64,000 nt of DNA, from NCBI GenBank assembly GCA_963759115.1, contig CAVWXT010000001.1:806001-870000 (forward strand), given 5' to 3'. The notes below the pieces were generated by a model. It searched no databases. It had not been told where the DNA came from and saw only the letters and a program-made list of their open reading frames with translations. This document shows positions 20,130 to 30,048 of the stretch, one piece after another (position 1 is the stretch's first letter; every line of letters starts with the position of its first letter). The translations under genes and the position numbers were made by a program. The DNA is from CAVWXT01 sp963759115. Its GTDB lineage: Bacteria; Planctomycetota; Planctomycetia; Pirellulales; Thermoguttaceae.

Positions 20130-22229
20130 TCATCGCTGCTGCTTTCGCGGCTTGACCGTCACCGCCCATTGCGACAGGGCCAGCAGCGGGAAGTAGATCG
20201 GATAGTAGTGGTAGCGCAGGTAGAACACCCGCGGGAAACCGGTGCCGGTGAACTCGGGCTCGTCCCACGTGCCGTCGTCGTTCTGCATCAGCAGCAGGTA
20301 GCGGACGCCGCGGGCGACGGCCGGATGGTCGCTCCAGTCCGGCGGCCAGCAGGCCCATCAGCGCCCAGGCCGTTTGCGAGGCGGTGGGCGGGCCTTGGCC
20401 GCGGAGGTGCGGGAACTCGTAGCTGTCGGGCGATTCGCCCCAGCCGCCGCAGGCCTGCTGGTGGGCCAGCAGCCAGTTGGCCCCGGCCACGATGGCCGGA
20501 TCGTCGGTCGGCACGCCGACGGCCGACCAGCCCGGTGAGCGCCTGCCAGGTGCCGTAGATGTAGTTGACGCCCCAGCGGCCGAACCAACTGCCGTCGGCG
20601 TTCTGGGTGCGGCGGACGTAGGCCACGGCCCGATCCACGGCCGGATCGCCCAGGCGGCGGCCCAAGCTGGCCCAGGGCCTCCAGCACCCGGCCGGTCAGG
20701 TCGGGCGTGCTGGGGTCGATCATGGCGTTGTGATCGGCGAAGGGGACGTGGCAGAGGAACTCGCGGTCGTTGTTGCGGTCGAAGGCCCCCCAGCCGCCGT
20801 CGCGGTTCTGCATGGCCAGCAGCCAGCGCAGGCCGCGGTCGATGGCCGACACGCGTCTCCTCCATCGCGGCGATCTGCTGCCGGGTTTCGTCCTGCCGCC
20901 TCGGCGGTCGCGTCGACCAGACGCAGTTCGGGCGGCAGGGCCTCGTGGGCCGCCGCGGCGTCGGAAAACTGCGTCTGCAGCGCCATCAGCACCATCGCCG
21001 TGTCGTCGCAGTCGGGATAGAAGTCGTTGGCGTACTCGAAGCACCATCCGCCCGGCTCGGCGTCGACCGTTTCGGCCCAATCGCCGCGGCGGCGTGATCT
21101 GCCGCGCCAGCAGCCAGTGCGACCGCCTCGCGGATGGCCGGGATTGTCGGGCCGCACGCCGCTTGGCCGCCAAGCGCCCGGACCGTAATCGCCGTGTCCC
21201 AGACGGGCGACTTGCAGGGCTGGAGCCGGGCCGTGCCCGTCTGCTCGTCGTCCAATACCAAGTTCCTGCAATTGCTCGTGGCAGTACTGCACCTCGGGGC
21301 TGTCGTCGGGATAGCCCAGGCATTTCAGCGCCACGATGCTCCAGACCATCGGCGGATAGATCGCGCCCAGGCCGTCGCTCTGGTCGAAGCGGGCGAGCAT
21401 CCACCGCTCGGCGGCGGCCAGGGCCTTGCGCCGCAGCGGCAGCAGCCGACGGCGCTGGCACCACTTGCAGCAGCCGGTCGATCGTGCGGAAGAAGCGGTC
21501 CCAACTGAACAGGCCCGTGCCGCCCGGCAGGCCCGGACACCGCAGCGGCGGCCAGTTCTCCGGCTCGCGCAAGAACAACTCGCGGATGCCCAGCCGCGGC
21601 TCGAGCCGCCGCACCGGCCGCAACGCCGAGATGATCGACAGCGGCACGATGATCGTCCGCGACCAGGAGCTGACGGCGTAGAGGTTGACCGGGAACCACT
21701 TCGGCAGCAGCACGATTTCCGGCGGCACGGCCGGGCATTGCTCGTAGGAGATCTGCCCCAGCAGGGCCAGGTAGAAGCGGGTGAAGCTGTTGACGGCGTC
21801 GGCCCCGCCGTGGGCCAGGATCGCCGCGCGGGCCCGCTGCATGTACTCGGCGCTGGGGTCGTGGCCGGTCAGCTTCAGGGCGAAGTAGGCCTTCACGCTG
21901 CCGCTGATCTCGGCCGCGCCGCCGGGATACATGGCCCAGCCGCCGTCGGGAAGCTGCTTTTCGACCAGGTAGGCGGCGCAGCGGCGGGCCAGCTCGGAGT
22001 CCTCGTGGCCGAGGAACGCCAGCAGCAGGATCGTTTCGCTCTCCAGGATGGTGTCGCCTTCCAGTTCGGCGCACCACGAGCCGTCGGCCTGCTGCTGGCC
22101 AAGCAGCCACTGCCGCGTGCGATGGATGGCCCGGCGCACCGGGGCGTCCAGAGACTTGAACGATTGGAGATTCCGAGCGATGCGGCTTCCGGCGGCGTCG
22201 TCCTGCCTGTCCCTAGGCACGACGCACAC
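20130..22229 (-). CDS. shc: Squalene-hopene cyclase (heavily frameshifted)
   Basis: After removing nine single bases (near 21463, 21267, 21128, 21092, 20896, 20861, 20672, 20540 and 20347) one frame of about 695 residues results, the family length. QW repeats are visible (DGSWCAELEGDTI; DGGWAMYPGG; DGGWGAFDRNN; NADGSWFGRWG). The catalytic acid motif DCDDTA is present (FYPDCDDTAMVLMAL). The enzyme cyclises squalene to hopene at the cytoplasmic membrane. ATG 22229 is the longest start and could be internal by some residues. The nine breaks net to zero frame change, which supports the reconstruction. Operon with hpnH is likely. Confidence 0.88.
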
Positions 22230-22567
22230 TTTCTGAGCTCGAACTCATACGATGCCCCTCCAGGCGTCTGAAGCGGTCTTCCCTGACACGCCACCCCCAA
22301 GAAAGAGCAAGCGAGGGTGCTAGAGCTTATGCGATTAACGCCCGGCGGACAATACCAATCCGATTGGGATTGGGGGACACGAGAGCGGCGGCAGCGATTG
22401 CTCCCGCAGACGTAAGTTTGGCCGTGCAGACCTTGCCGATTTCCCTCACGCTGACCGCACGGCCGGCCCTACAGGCTTGCACTCGCAATGGCGCTCGTTC
22501 CCACGGCAAACCGTGGGAGCGAGGCCGGCGTTTGGCCGGCCGGTTTGTCGGCAATGCTATGGGCGTC
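22230..22567. other. Intergenic region with REP-type hairpins
   Basis: 338 bp, no gene. It contains the inverted repeat CTCGTTCCCACGG (22494-22506) / CCGTGGGAGCGAG (22511-22523), 12 of 13 paired with a 4-nt loop, followed by a smaller GCCGGC hairpin around a TTT loop. These lie just past the end of the protease gene and may stop its transcription. Confidence 0.5.
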
Positions 22568-24150
22568 TCACGACGACCGGATCACGACGTAGCGGTTGCC
22601 CTGCGGGGTGCGGATCAGCATCAGCACGCCTTTCTCCAGCGGCTGATCGCCCATCGCCGCCCGGTAGTCGTCGACCGACTTGACCGGTTTCTTATTGGCC
22701 TGGAGGATGACCATTCCGCTGGCCAAGCCCGCCAACTCGGCAGGGCTTCCGGGTTGGACCTCGGTGATTACCACCCCTTCGCCCGCCTTGACGCCGAGTT
22801 TCTCGGCCACGTCGCCGGTGAGATTGCCAACTTCCAATCCGAGCTTGTCGTTCTTGGCTGATTTGCCCTTGCCCGGCGTTTTCGAGTCGCCCATGGCCAG
22901 GCCGTAATCGGCCGGCTGCTCTTTGGTGGTCACCTGCAACGTGACCCGCTTGCCTTCGCGGATCACCGTCAACGGCAGCCGTTGGCCAACCGTGGTCTCT
23001 TCGACGGTCCCTTGCAGTTCCAGGGTACTACCAACCGGTTTGCCGGCCAACTCGACAATCACGTCGCCCGACTTTACCCCAGCTTCGGCGGCGGGGGAAT
23101 CTGGAATAACATCGTCGACAAGCACGCCCTTGCCCGCCGGGACACCAAACTGGTTGGCCAGTTCCTCGCTAACGCGTTCCATCCTCACGCCCAGATAAGA
23201 CCGCCGCACGGTGCCGCGGCGATCAACTGGCCGCTCACCCACTTGGCTTGATTCGACGGGATGGCGAAACCGACGCCCATGTTGCCGCCGGTGGGCGACG
23301 AGATGGCCATGTTGATGCCGATGATCTCGCCATCGAGATTGACCAAGGGGCCGCCGCTGTTGCCGGGGTTGATGGCGGCGTCGGTCTGGATGAAGCTCTC
23401 GCGGAGCCCCGCCTGCCCGCCCTGCGTGATGCCAAGGCCGCGTCCCTTGGCGCTGATAATGCCCGCCGTGACGGTGCCTTCCAGCCCGAAGGGATCGCCC
23501 AAGGCCAGCACCCAGTCGCCCACCTGCATGTCATCGCTATTGCCGAACTTGGCCGCGGCGAGTTTGCCGGCCCCCTTGATGCGGAAGGTCGCCAAATCGC
23601 TCTTCGGATCGAGTTTGATATCCGTGATGTCCTTGGAGTCGATCTCCCGGCCATCGTGCAGGCGGACCATGATTTTGCCGCCCCCTTCGACGACGTGGTT
23701 GTTCGTCACGACAATGCCCGAGGGGTCGATGATGACGCCGGAACCCATGCTCATCACCATGCCGCCGCCACCGCGGAAACGACGTCCGGGCATCTGCGGC
23801 ATGCCTCCGGGCATGTCTCGGAAGAAACGGCGGATCTCCGGCGGCAAGCCGCCGAGCGGATCGCCCCCCGACTCGTCGTCCCCTTCCGGCTGCCGTTCAG
23901 CCGCAGCCGGAAGGTGCCGGATCATAACGACCGCCGGCAGCACTTTTTGGGCGGCTTCTCGGAACGCCATCGAGAGCGACTTGGCATAGCTCGCTCCACC
24001 TTCAGCCCCTTTGCTGGCGGCGACGGCCGGCGATTGGGCAATGGCACGATCTCTCGCACCGGACATCACCAATGCACCGCCCACCAAGGCCAAGACGGCA
24101 ACGATGGCCGCCAGGTTACGCAGTCGCACGGCATTAGAATTACAACTCAT
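22568..24150 (-). CDS. HtrA/DegP-type periplasmic serine protease with two PDZ domains (one frameshift)
   Basis: ATG 24150 has GGAGGA at good spacing. A signal anchor (NLAAIVAVLALVGGALVMS) leads to the trypsin-like domain with His in TNNHVV, Asp in KSDLATF and Ser in GNSGGPL. Two PDZ domains follow (YLGVRMERVSEELANQFG; LGLEVGNLTGDVAEKLG). The frame changes near 23218, between QLIAA and GTVRRSYLGV; here the family pattern fits loss of one G rather than gain, so errors are not all insertions. It degrades or refolds damaged envelope proteins. Met/Gly-rich insert about residues 110-140. Confidence 0.88.
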
Positions 24151-24398
24151 AATTCGTTCCTCCCCGATGTCATTAGGGTTCCTTCGCTCCCTTCACCAAC
24201 GTTCAATAGGAATCATACGCGGCACCGCCCCAAAAAGTTTGTTGCCAAGCGGCCGAGAATCTTGTAAAGGGGGGCTGTACCCCCATCGTAATAGTCAGCT
24301 AAACCGACCCTAAAGTAGTATCCTTCATGCACGTTTTGACAAGTGGTTAGGGCGACAGTTGTACTGCCACCCCTGGGCGGCAGTATCGCCCCGACGAA

Positions 24399-24890
24399 TT
24401 AGCCAGTCTCTGGTTGGCAGACCCGCTGGCCGCCGGCCGTGCGGCACTTGATGACGACTTTGCGGACGTCCGCCGTCGCTCGAGCGCCGGCAACGTCGGC
24501 AGCGTGGACGTCGTCGGGCGTGAAAACCACGAAACTCCCCACCGGCACCTCGAACAACTCCCCTTGGGCGTCGAAGACGGTGCCATCGTTGACGGCGTCG
24601 TAGGGCCGCCGCACGGCCAATCCCTCGTGCCACGGCAGATAGCCAACATGCTCGACACCCTCCAGCGTGTAATGAACGTCAATGTGCCATCGATGGGTTT
24701 CCCACACGGCCAGATCGGGCGGCCGGGTGCGGCAGTGCTTCACGATGGCCACCAGCCGGTCGCCGTCCAATTCGTATTGGCCGTCGGTGGTCCGCGCAAA
24801 ATCGGTCCGGCGGAGGTATTCGAGCGCCTCAGGCACGCCGTCGGGAAGGTCTTGGTAATGGTGCGAGTTGGCCAGGGTGTCGCGGATCAT
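24399..24890 (-). CDS. YhcH/YjgK/YiaL (DUF386) family protein
   Basis: 163 residues in one frame. Family hallmarks are HRWHIDVHYTLEGVEHVGYL and FVVFTPDDVHAADV, whose His/Glu side chains form the cupin-like metal site. Homologues are linked to handling of unusual sugars or anomers and, in some species, to biofilm control. The N-terminus is MIRDTLANSHHYQDLPDGV. No strong ribosome site. No obvious operon partner; upstream DNA carries a hairpin repeat. Confidence 0.82.
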   Translation of the reverse strand: MIRDTLANSHHYQDLPDGVPEALEYLRRTDFARTTDGQYELDGDRLVAIVKHCRTRPPDLAVWETHRWHIDVHYTLEGVEHVGYLPWHEGLAVRRPYDAVNDGTVFDAQGELFEVPVGSFVVFTPDDVHAADVAGARATADVRKVVIKCRTAGGQRVCQPETG

Positions 24891-24928
24891 GATGTTCGTG
24901 GGAAAAGGAACGTTGCTGCGGCAGAAAC

Positions 24929-24972
24929 CCGCGACCGGCGGTCGCGCCGTGAAGCGCGACCACCGGTCGCGG
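24929..24972. repeat. 19-bp inverted repeat (REP-like)
   Basis: CCGCGACCGGCGGTCGCGC (24929-24947) pairs with 24954-24972 with one G-T wobble and a 6-nt loop. It lies between the DUF386 gene and rnhA, which are divergent. Looks like a dispersed palindromic element. Confidence 0.75.
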
Positions 24973-25070
24973 CTTTCTATTCGACGCTCTAAGTGTTACA
25001 ATTGGTGGCGATTCGTCAAGTCTCGTTCGTCATTTCACCCGGGCGGATCGCCCCCGTCCGTCACCACTCC

Positions 25071-25544
25071 ATGAACGACACCCAAGACGCGAGGCCCGTG
25101 GAAGTCCACCTCTTTGCCGACGGGGCGTGCAGCGGTAATCCGGGGCCCGGGGGCTGGGCGTTCATTCTGCGTCATCTGGCCAGCGGGAAAGAGAAGGAGA
25201 GTTCCGGTGCCGAGCGCGAGACCACGAACAACCGCATGGAGATGACGGCCGCCATCCGCGGCCTGGAGGCCCTCAAGCGGCCCACCTCGGTCGAACTGAT
25301 CACCGACAGCGTCTATGTGGGCAAGGGCATCTGCGAATGGATGCCCAAGTGGAAGGCCAACGGCTGGCGCCGCCGCGAGGGCAGCCGCTGGGCCGAAGTG
25401 AAGAACGAAGACCTCTGGCGGCGGCTCGACGAGTTGCTCCAGCGTCACCGCGTCCGCTTCACCCACGTTCGCGGCCATAGCGGCCACGTGGAAAACGAGC
25501 GTTGCGACACCCTGGCGGTGGCGGCGTACCAGAAGTTCTTGTGA
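25071..25544 (+). CDS. rnhA: Ribonuclease H (type I)
   Basis: 157 residues from ATG 25071. All active-site residues are present: Asp in FADGACSGNPGPGG, Glu in NNRMEMTAAI, Asp in LITDSVYV, His in RGHSGH and Asp in NERCDTLAV. It removes RNA from RNA-DNA hybrids during replication and R-loop resolution. Length is normal for bacterial RNase HI. Intact frame. No co-directional neighbour within 1 kb. Confidence 0.95.
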   Translation: MNDTQDARPVEVHLFADGACSGNPGPGGWAFILRHLASGKEKESSGAERETTNNRMEMTAAIRGLEALKRPTSVELITDSVYVGKGICEWMPKWKANGWRRREGSRWAEVKNEDLWRRLDELLQRHRVRFTHVRGHSGHVENERCDTLAVAAYQKFL

Positions 25545-25566
25545 GCGACCGTAGTAACCGTTCACA

Positions 25567-25734
25567 GGGGACTGTCCCGATTTTCGCGGCGAGGAGAACG
25601 TTGCGGCGTGAATAGGCTTGACCGCCGCGAAAATGGAACTGTCCCCCTTGCGCCGCGGGAAGGGGACAGGTCCATGTTTTCGGCCAACCGTTCATCCAAA
25701 AAATGCCTTCTCGTCGAAAAATGGACCAGTCCCC
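25567..25734. repeat. Two adjacent REP pairs (GGGGAC...TTTTCG family)
   Basis: First pair: 25567-25591 against 25623-25646. Second pair: 25662-25682 against 25715-25734. All four arms share GGGGACnGnnCC-ATTTTCG, so this is a BIME-like cluster of one REP family. The same family occurs inside the acyl-CoA ligase gene (45568-45658) and as a remnant near 44826. Positioned between rnhA and the transglutaminase gene, which converge. Confidence 0.75.
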
Positions 25735-25746
25735 GCGGGCCCCACG

Positions 25747-26886
25747 CTACATCCCCGAAACCCCGAGGGCGCTCGCCGCTTTCGTCCATCGTTGGTGGAC
25801 TTCGCTTTGAGCCCGGCGGAGATAGTCGCGGTCGGGCATTTCGGCGGTGGCCCGCGTGAAGACATCGAGCGCTTCCTCGAAATGGCCGGCACGGCACAAG
25901 TGGTCGACCCACAGGCGGTGGACGTGCAGGTAGTTTTGGGCGAAGGCCTCGAACTTGGCGTCGAGCTTGAGCCCCTGCCGCAGCAGATTTACCGCCTCGG
26001 CGAAGTGCTCGGAATTGCCCAGCTCGATTGACCAGTTGTTGATCGTGGCCAGCAGATTGCCCCGCGCGGTGGCGTTTTGCGGATCGAGCCGCAGGGCCTT
26101 GGCATTGACGGCGGCCGCCTCCGCAAAGCGTTTCTCCGCCAGCAGATCGACGCCGCGGTTGTAGTAAATCATGGCCGCTATCTGGAGCGGCGAAACCTCG
26201 CGGGCCTTCGACAGGTCGGCGGAGGCTGCCGTGCCGATCATCTTGGCCACCGCGGCCTCCGGATCGGTGCGATTGTCCCTGCGGTGGAACCAATGCGGGC
26301 AGGTGGTCTCGATGTCGAGCGCGCCGTCGGGCAACACGAGGCGACTCATGGCATGGCCGGGCATTTGCAGGCCGCGGCATTCCAATCCGCACGCGCCGGC
26401 CAGGTAGTTGAACAGCACCGTGGCGGTTACGCAGTTGAAGCGGCCGTCGTCGAGCGTCCGGCGAAGATCGCTGTACGCCAGCTCGTAGCCGCCGCGAAGG
26501 ACTTGCCGGTGCATGAACTCGAAGATGACCTTGGCCCGCCGAGCCGGATTGCCGTTGAGCGCCGTCGAGCAGCGCAATTGGTCGACCAGGGCCGCGGCCT
26601 TTTGTTGGTAGCGATGCAGGGTGTCGGCATCCTCGACGCCGCTGGCCACCAGCGCCGCCTCCAGGGGCGAGAACTCATGGAGCTTTCCGTCGGCCGCGTC
26701 GGCAAAAAGCCGCTCCTCCAGCCGGTTCGGCGAAATGGCCAGGCCCACCTGTCCCCTCTCCCCTTGGGAGAGGGTTAGGGTGAGGGCTGGTCGATCTACC
26801 GATTCGACTCCCGTCGCCGGCGCCGCCTGCTCGGCGGCGAGCCAAAACGCAGTGGCCAGCAAGAACAGGAGTGTCCGATGTTGCAT
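25747..26886 (-). CDS. Transglutaminase-like protein with TPR tail
   Basis: 379 residues, single frame. Signal peptide MQHRTLLFLLATAFWLA. The transglutaminase-like core has Cys in GRFNCVTATVLFNYLA and His in MPGHAMSRLVLPDG, as in SirB1-type proteins. From about residue 235 a TPR-like region (AAMIYYNRGVDLLAEKRFAE; AEAVNLLRQGLKLDAKFEAF; LCRAGHFEEALDVF) would bind partners. A palindromic element encodes residues around ALTLTLSQGERGQ near the N-terminus. Probably a periplasmic protease or cross-linking enzyme; substrate unknown. Confidence 0.75.
   Translation of the reverse strand: MQHRTLLFLLATAFWLAAEQAAPATGVESVDRPALTLTLSQGERGQVGLAISPNRLEERLFADAADGKLHEFSPLEAALVASGVEDADTLHRYQQKAAALVDQLRCSTALNGNPARRAKVIFEFMHRQVLRGGYELAYSDLRRTLDDGRFNCVTATVLFNYLAGACGLECRGLQMPGHAMSRLVLPDGALDIETTCPHWFHRRDNRTDPEAAVAKMIGTAASADLSKAREVSPLQIAAMIYYNRGVDLLAEKRFAEAAAVNAKALRLDPQNATARGNLLATINNWSIELGNSEHFAEAVNLLRQGLKLDAKFEAFAQNYLHVHRLWVDHLCRAGHFEEALDVFTRATAEMPDRDYLRRAQSEVHQRWTKAASALGVSGM
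26754..26774. repeat. Palindromic element inside a coding region
   Basis: CCCTCTCCC (26754-26762) and GGGAGAGGG (26766-26774) form a 9-bp stem with a 3-nt loop and are flanked by GGTTAGGGTGAGGG. This is a widely dispersed bacterial repeat; here it sits in frame in the transglutaminase gene and is translated as LTLTLSQGERG. Confidence 0.7.
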
Positions 26887-27044
26887 CGACGGGTTCGGTC
26901 TGTGCCGGTTGTGCGGTTTCTTCCGCCTGCGGGACGACTGTCAATGGCGGAATGATCAACGGTCAAAGCAACTGTACGATGCAATTTGGCAACGTGCCGG
27001 CAGAAGGCCGGAAAGGCGGTGGGAGTTTGCCGCCCGCGGGCCGG

Positions 27045-27593
27045 CTACCGCGCAAAGATTTCAGCCACCGATAATTGTAGGCCGGGCAAAACGTCGTCGC
27101 GGAGCACGTCGGAGGCATGAAGGACCTGCACCGTGGCCCCTTGGCGATGGATCGTCACGGTCTGCTCGGCGGGGTCCACGACCCAGACGGCCTGGCAGCC
27201 CGCGGTCAGCCAGTCTTGCACTTTGGCCGCCACCTTTCGCGGACGATCATCAGGCGAGAGCACTTCGACCGCCAGATCGGGCGGACCATCGAAAAAGCCC
27301 GCGATGGTCCCGGCCGGAAGCCGGTCTGCCCGCACGAACCCCACATCCGGAGCGCGAACGGTATCGGGATCGCGGGCGATGTGAAACCCGGTTTCCGCTC
27401 CCGTCACGACGCCTAACGCCTGCTGCTCCACGAATTGCTCCAGGCGGGAGCCCAGCCGGATCACAATTCTGCCATGTTCGAACCCGGCGGGCGACATCAT
27501 CACCAAATCTCCGCGGAGCAGTTCACACCGTCCGAGATCCGGTGCGTGGAGCAGTTCCTCGGCCGTCGTGATGTATAGCGTGGTGGCCATCAT
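27045..27593 (-). CDS. Uma2-family endonuclease (DUF820)
   Basis: 182 residues; ATG 27593 or the next codon ATG 27590. Typical order: TAEELLHAPDLGRCELLRGD, GFHIARDPDTVRAPDVGFV, DLAVEVLSPDDRPRKVAAKV, AVWVVDPAEQTVTIHR. The Asp, Glu and Lys of the PD-(D/E)XK core are in place. Uma2 genes are abundant in cyanobacteria and planctomycetes and their targets are unknown. Complete copy, unlike the remnant at 9601. Confidence 0.9.
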   Translation of the reverse strand: MMATTLYITTAEELLHAPDLGRCELLRGDLVMMSPAGFEHGRIVIRLGSRLEQFVEQQALGVVTGAETGFHIARDPDTVRAPDVGFVRADRLPAGTIAGFFDGPPDLAVEVLSPDDRPRKVAAKVQDWLTAGCQAVWVVDPAEQTVTIHRQGATVQVLHASDVLRDDVLPGLQLSVAEIFAR

Positions 27594-27648
27594 TGCACCT
27601 GCAATTCATGCTACGCACAGGAGCAAGCGATGTCAATCAGACCTGGCT

Positions 27649-28035
27649 CTATTTCAGGTCCGTCTTCTTTACGTGTACCAGACGCAGCCCCAGCATGTCG
27701 ACTGCCGCCTGACACTGCTCCAAAACGATGTAGCCCAGCAGCGGTTCATAGATTCCGTCGGCCGGCTGCATGTCGAGAAACAACACTTCACCATACACCG
27801 GCGGGAACCCTTCCACACGAATCTCGACCGGGCCGCAAACCGATGCCTTGACCAGCGATTGGGTGGTCGTCTCGCAGTCGATTTCGCGAACCACATTCAG
27901 TTTGCCCAGTCGGTTCTGCCATGCTTTCGGAAGGACCATGTGAGCCGCGCCGGTATCGACCAGGGCGTCGCATTCAAGCGTCTTGTCGGGATCGAGCAGA
28001 TTGCCGATCCGAACATTGGCCACGATTCGTCCCAT
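27649..28035 (-). CDS. Retropepsin-like clan AA aspartyl protease
   Basis: 128 residues from ATG 28035. The active-site signature is ALVDTGAAHMVLP. Further strands (EIDCETTTQSL; VEIRVEGFPPVYGEVLFLD; EPLLGYIVLEQCQAAVDML) match bacterial single-domain aspartyl proteases, which act as dimers. An ATG at 28098 is in frame but its first 21 codons run through one arm of the 28045-28199 inverted repeat, so 28035 is preferred. Substrate unknown. Confidence 0.8.
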   Translation of the reverse strand: MGRIVANVRIGNLLDPDKTLECDALVDTGAAHMVLPKAWQNRLGKLNVVREIDCETTTQSLVKASVCGPVEIRVEGFPPVYGEVLFLDMQPADGIYEPLLGYIVLEQCQAAVDMLGLRLVHVKKTDLK

Positions 28036-28044
28036 AAGTAAATT

Positions 28045-28199
28045 CGGCTCTCCGCCAACTTTGGGGGAAAACGACGGGCAACGCCCGTGATGGTGCATGA
28101 TCGCATACGTAAGTCATTTGTAACAAAAGACTTCCAACGTCAGGCCGCCCGTCAAGTCGCGTGCCAAACGTAAAAATCCCCAAAGTTGGCGGAGAGCCG
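28045..28199. mobile_element. MITE-like element, 155 bp, 22-bp perfect inverted ends
   Basis: 28045-28066 and 28178-28199 are exact inverted copies of 22 bp, separated by 111 bp with no ORF of its own. A small GGGCaacGCCC hairpin lies inside (about 28076). Both arms are flanked by TAAATTC-like bases. It lies between the aspartyl protease start and the damaged DUF5615 gene, consistent with insertion of a non-autonomous element. Confidence 0.65.
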
Positions 28200-28209
28200 T
28201 AAATTCCCT

Positions 28210-28424
28210 TCACCACTTGTTGCCTTCCGGCTCGTAAGTGCCGATTATGGTGGCATACACAAGGGCAATGCCGCTTATCCTCTGCCAAAATGGCCTTGGA
28301 GAATATGCCGCCGTTTGGCAAGCGGGCAAGCCCTTCGTCGCCCAAGTGGCAGCTCTCATGGCCTTGGCCGCGCAGCCAATCAGAAACCTTCCGGGAGACT
28401 CCCATGTCGCACAGGAAAACGCAC
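28210..28424 (-). pseudogene. DUF5615 PIN-like toxin, truncated
   Basis: GTG 28424 follows AGGAGA and, after removing one base near 28417, gives MRFLCDMGVSRKVSDWLRG then GHESCHLGDEGLARLPNGGI and FSKAILA, the N-terminal half of DUF5615 PIN-like proteins. The second acidic motif (a THDLDFG-type segment) is absent; unrelated sequence runs into the MITE-like element. The ribosome site overlaps the stop of the DUF433 gene, the usual antitoxin-toxin order. Probably inactive. Confidence 0.65.
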
Positions 28425-28433
28425 GCGATTCTC

Positions 28434-28664
28434 CTAGACCGCGATAATCTGGTCTTGGGTGAGCCAAGCGGCGTATTGCAATGCCTGCTCGATGTCAGCG
28501 GGCTCCAACTCGGGATAACCCTCCAAGATTTCCTGGGTGGTTGCACCGTGCGCAATCTGACCGACGATCACGGAAACAGAAATTCGCATGCCGCGAATGC
28601 AGGCCCGGCCACCCATGATCTGGGGGTCAAAAGTGATTCGATCGAACGGCGCCATCGACTTCAA
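28434..28664 (-). CDS. DUF433 antitoxin-like protein
   Basis: 76 residues; MAPFDRITFDPQIMGGRACI RGMRISV is the DUF433 signature, followed by QIAHGATTQEILEGYPELE and a helical end (ADIEQALQYAAW). DUF433 proteins pair with DUF5615 PIN-like proteins as type II toxin-antitoxin modules and probably bind their own promoter. Here the partner just downstream is truncated, leaving an antitoxin-like orphan. ATG 28664; a second Met at residue 4 is possible. Confidence 0.82.
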   Translation of the reverse strand: MKSMAPFDRITFDPQIMGGRACIRGMRISVSVIVGQIAHGATTQEILEGYPELEPADIEQALQYAAWLTQDQIIAV

Positions 28665-28793
28665 CTTCTCGTCCTCCTGCCATGCGGGCTAGAGAGAGTG
28701 TGCTCGCGATCTCCTCTATTCTATCATTTCGACGGGGACAAGCCCAGCGAACGGCCCCCGCGCAAGGTGGGGCTGGGCCAAGAGAAGCGAGAA

Positions 28794-30039
28794 TTACCCG
28801 TTCCGCAGCTTGCCCACCACCAGCGACCCGTTGTGGCCGCCGAAGCCGAAACTGTTCGACATGGCCACCGAGAAGTTGCGCTGCCGGGCTTGGTTGGGCG
28901 TGTAGTCCAGATCGCAGAGCCGGATCGGGCGTCTCGTAGTTGATCGTCGGCGGAATCAGGCCGTCGCGAAGCGCCATGAGACATAGAATCATCTCCACGC
29001 CGCCGCTGGCGCCGAGGAGATGGCCCAATTGGCTCTTCGTGCTCGAGATGCTGACCTTGTGGGCGTGGTCTTTGAAGACCGTCTTGACGGCCGTGGTTTC
29101 GGCCTGATCGCCCAAGGGCGTGCTGGTGCCGTGGGCGTTGATGTAGCCGATGTCGCTGGGGTTTACGCGGGCGTCTTTGATCGCCTGCGCCATGGCATAG
29201 GCCGCGCCGACGCCGTCCTTGTCCGGGGCGGTGATGTGACCGCCGTCGCAACTGACGCCGTAGCCATACACCTCGCCGTAGATGCGGGCACCGCGGGCCT
29301 TGGCGTGTTCCAGTTCTTCCAGCACCAGCAGCCCGGCGCCTTCGCTCAGGACGAAGCCGTCGCGGTCGCGGTCGAAGGGTCGGCTGGCGCGGGTCGGCTC
29401 GTCGTTCCGTTCGGAGAGCGCCCGCATCGCGGCGAAGGCGCTCAGGCCGACGTACGTCAGGGCGGCCTCGCTGCCGCCGCTGATCATCACGTCGACTTCG
29501 TCGTCGCGGATCAGTTTGTAGGAGTCGCCGATGGCGTTGGTCGCGCTGGCGCAGGCGGTGACGACCACCTGGTTCGGACCTTTCAGCCCGTACTGGATCG
29601 AGAGTTGGGCGCTGGCCGCGTTGCCGATCAGCTTGGGGATGGTGAAGGCCGAGACCTTTTCCGGTCCCTTATCGATCAGCCGCTGATGCTGGATCTCGAT
29701 CGTTTCGAGGCCGCCAATGCCCGAGCCGAGGATTACGCCGCAACGCCAGGGGTCCTCCTTGTCGAAGTCGATACCCGAGTCCCTGACGGCGTTGACGCCG
29801 GCCACGTGAGCGAACTGCACGAAGCGGTCGAAGCGCTTGACGTCCTTGGCCTCGATGTAGCCGTCGACCGACCAATTGCGGATTTCGCCGCCGAACCGGA
29901 CGCGGTAGTTGGAGACGTCCAGACGTTCAAGCGGACCGATACCACTCTCGCCGTTGCAGATGCGAGTCCAGAGCTCGTCCACCTTGCAGCCGAGCGAGGT
30001 GACGACACCAATGCCCGTGACGACGACGCGGCGTTTCAT
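28794..30039 (-). CDS. fabF: Beta-ketoacyl-ACP synthase II (one frameshift)
   Basis: MKRRVVVTGIGVVTSLGC opens the gene. The active Cys is in TACASATNAIG and the two His are in NAHGTSTPLGD and LGHLLGASGG. One extra base near 28922 displaces the last 43 residues (LCDLDYTPNQARQRNFSVAM then NSFGFGGHNGSLVVGKLRN), giving the true stop TTA-strand codon at 28794-28796. It elongates acyl-ACP with malonyl-ACP. Last gene of the acpP-fabF pair, 9 bp after acpP. Confidence 0.93.
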
Positions 30040-30048
30040 GCGAATCCG

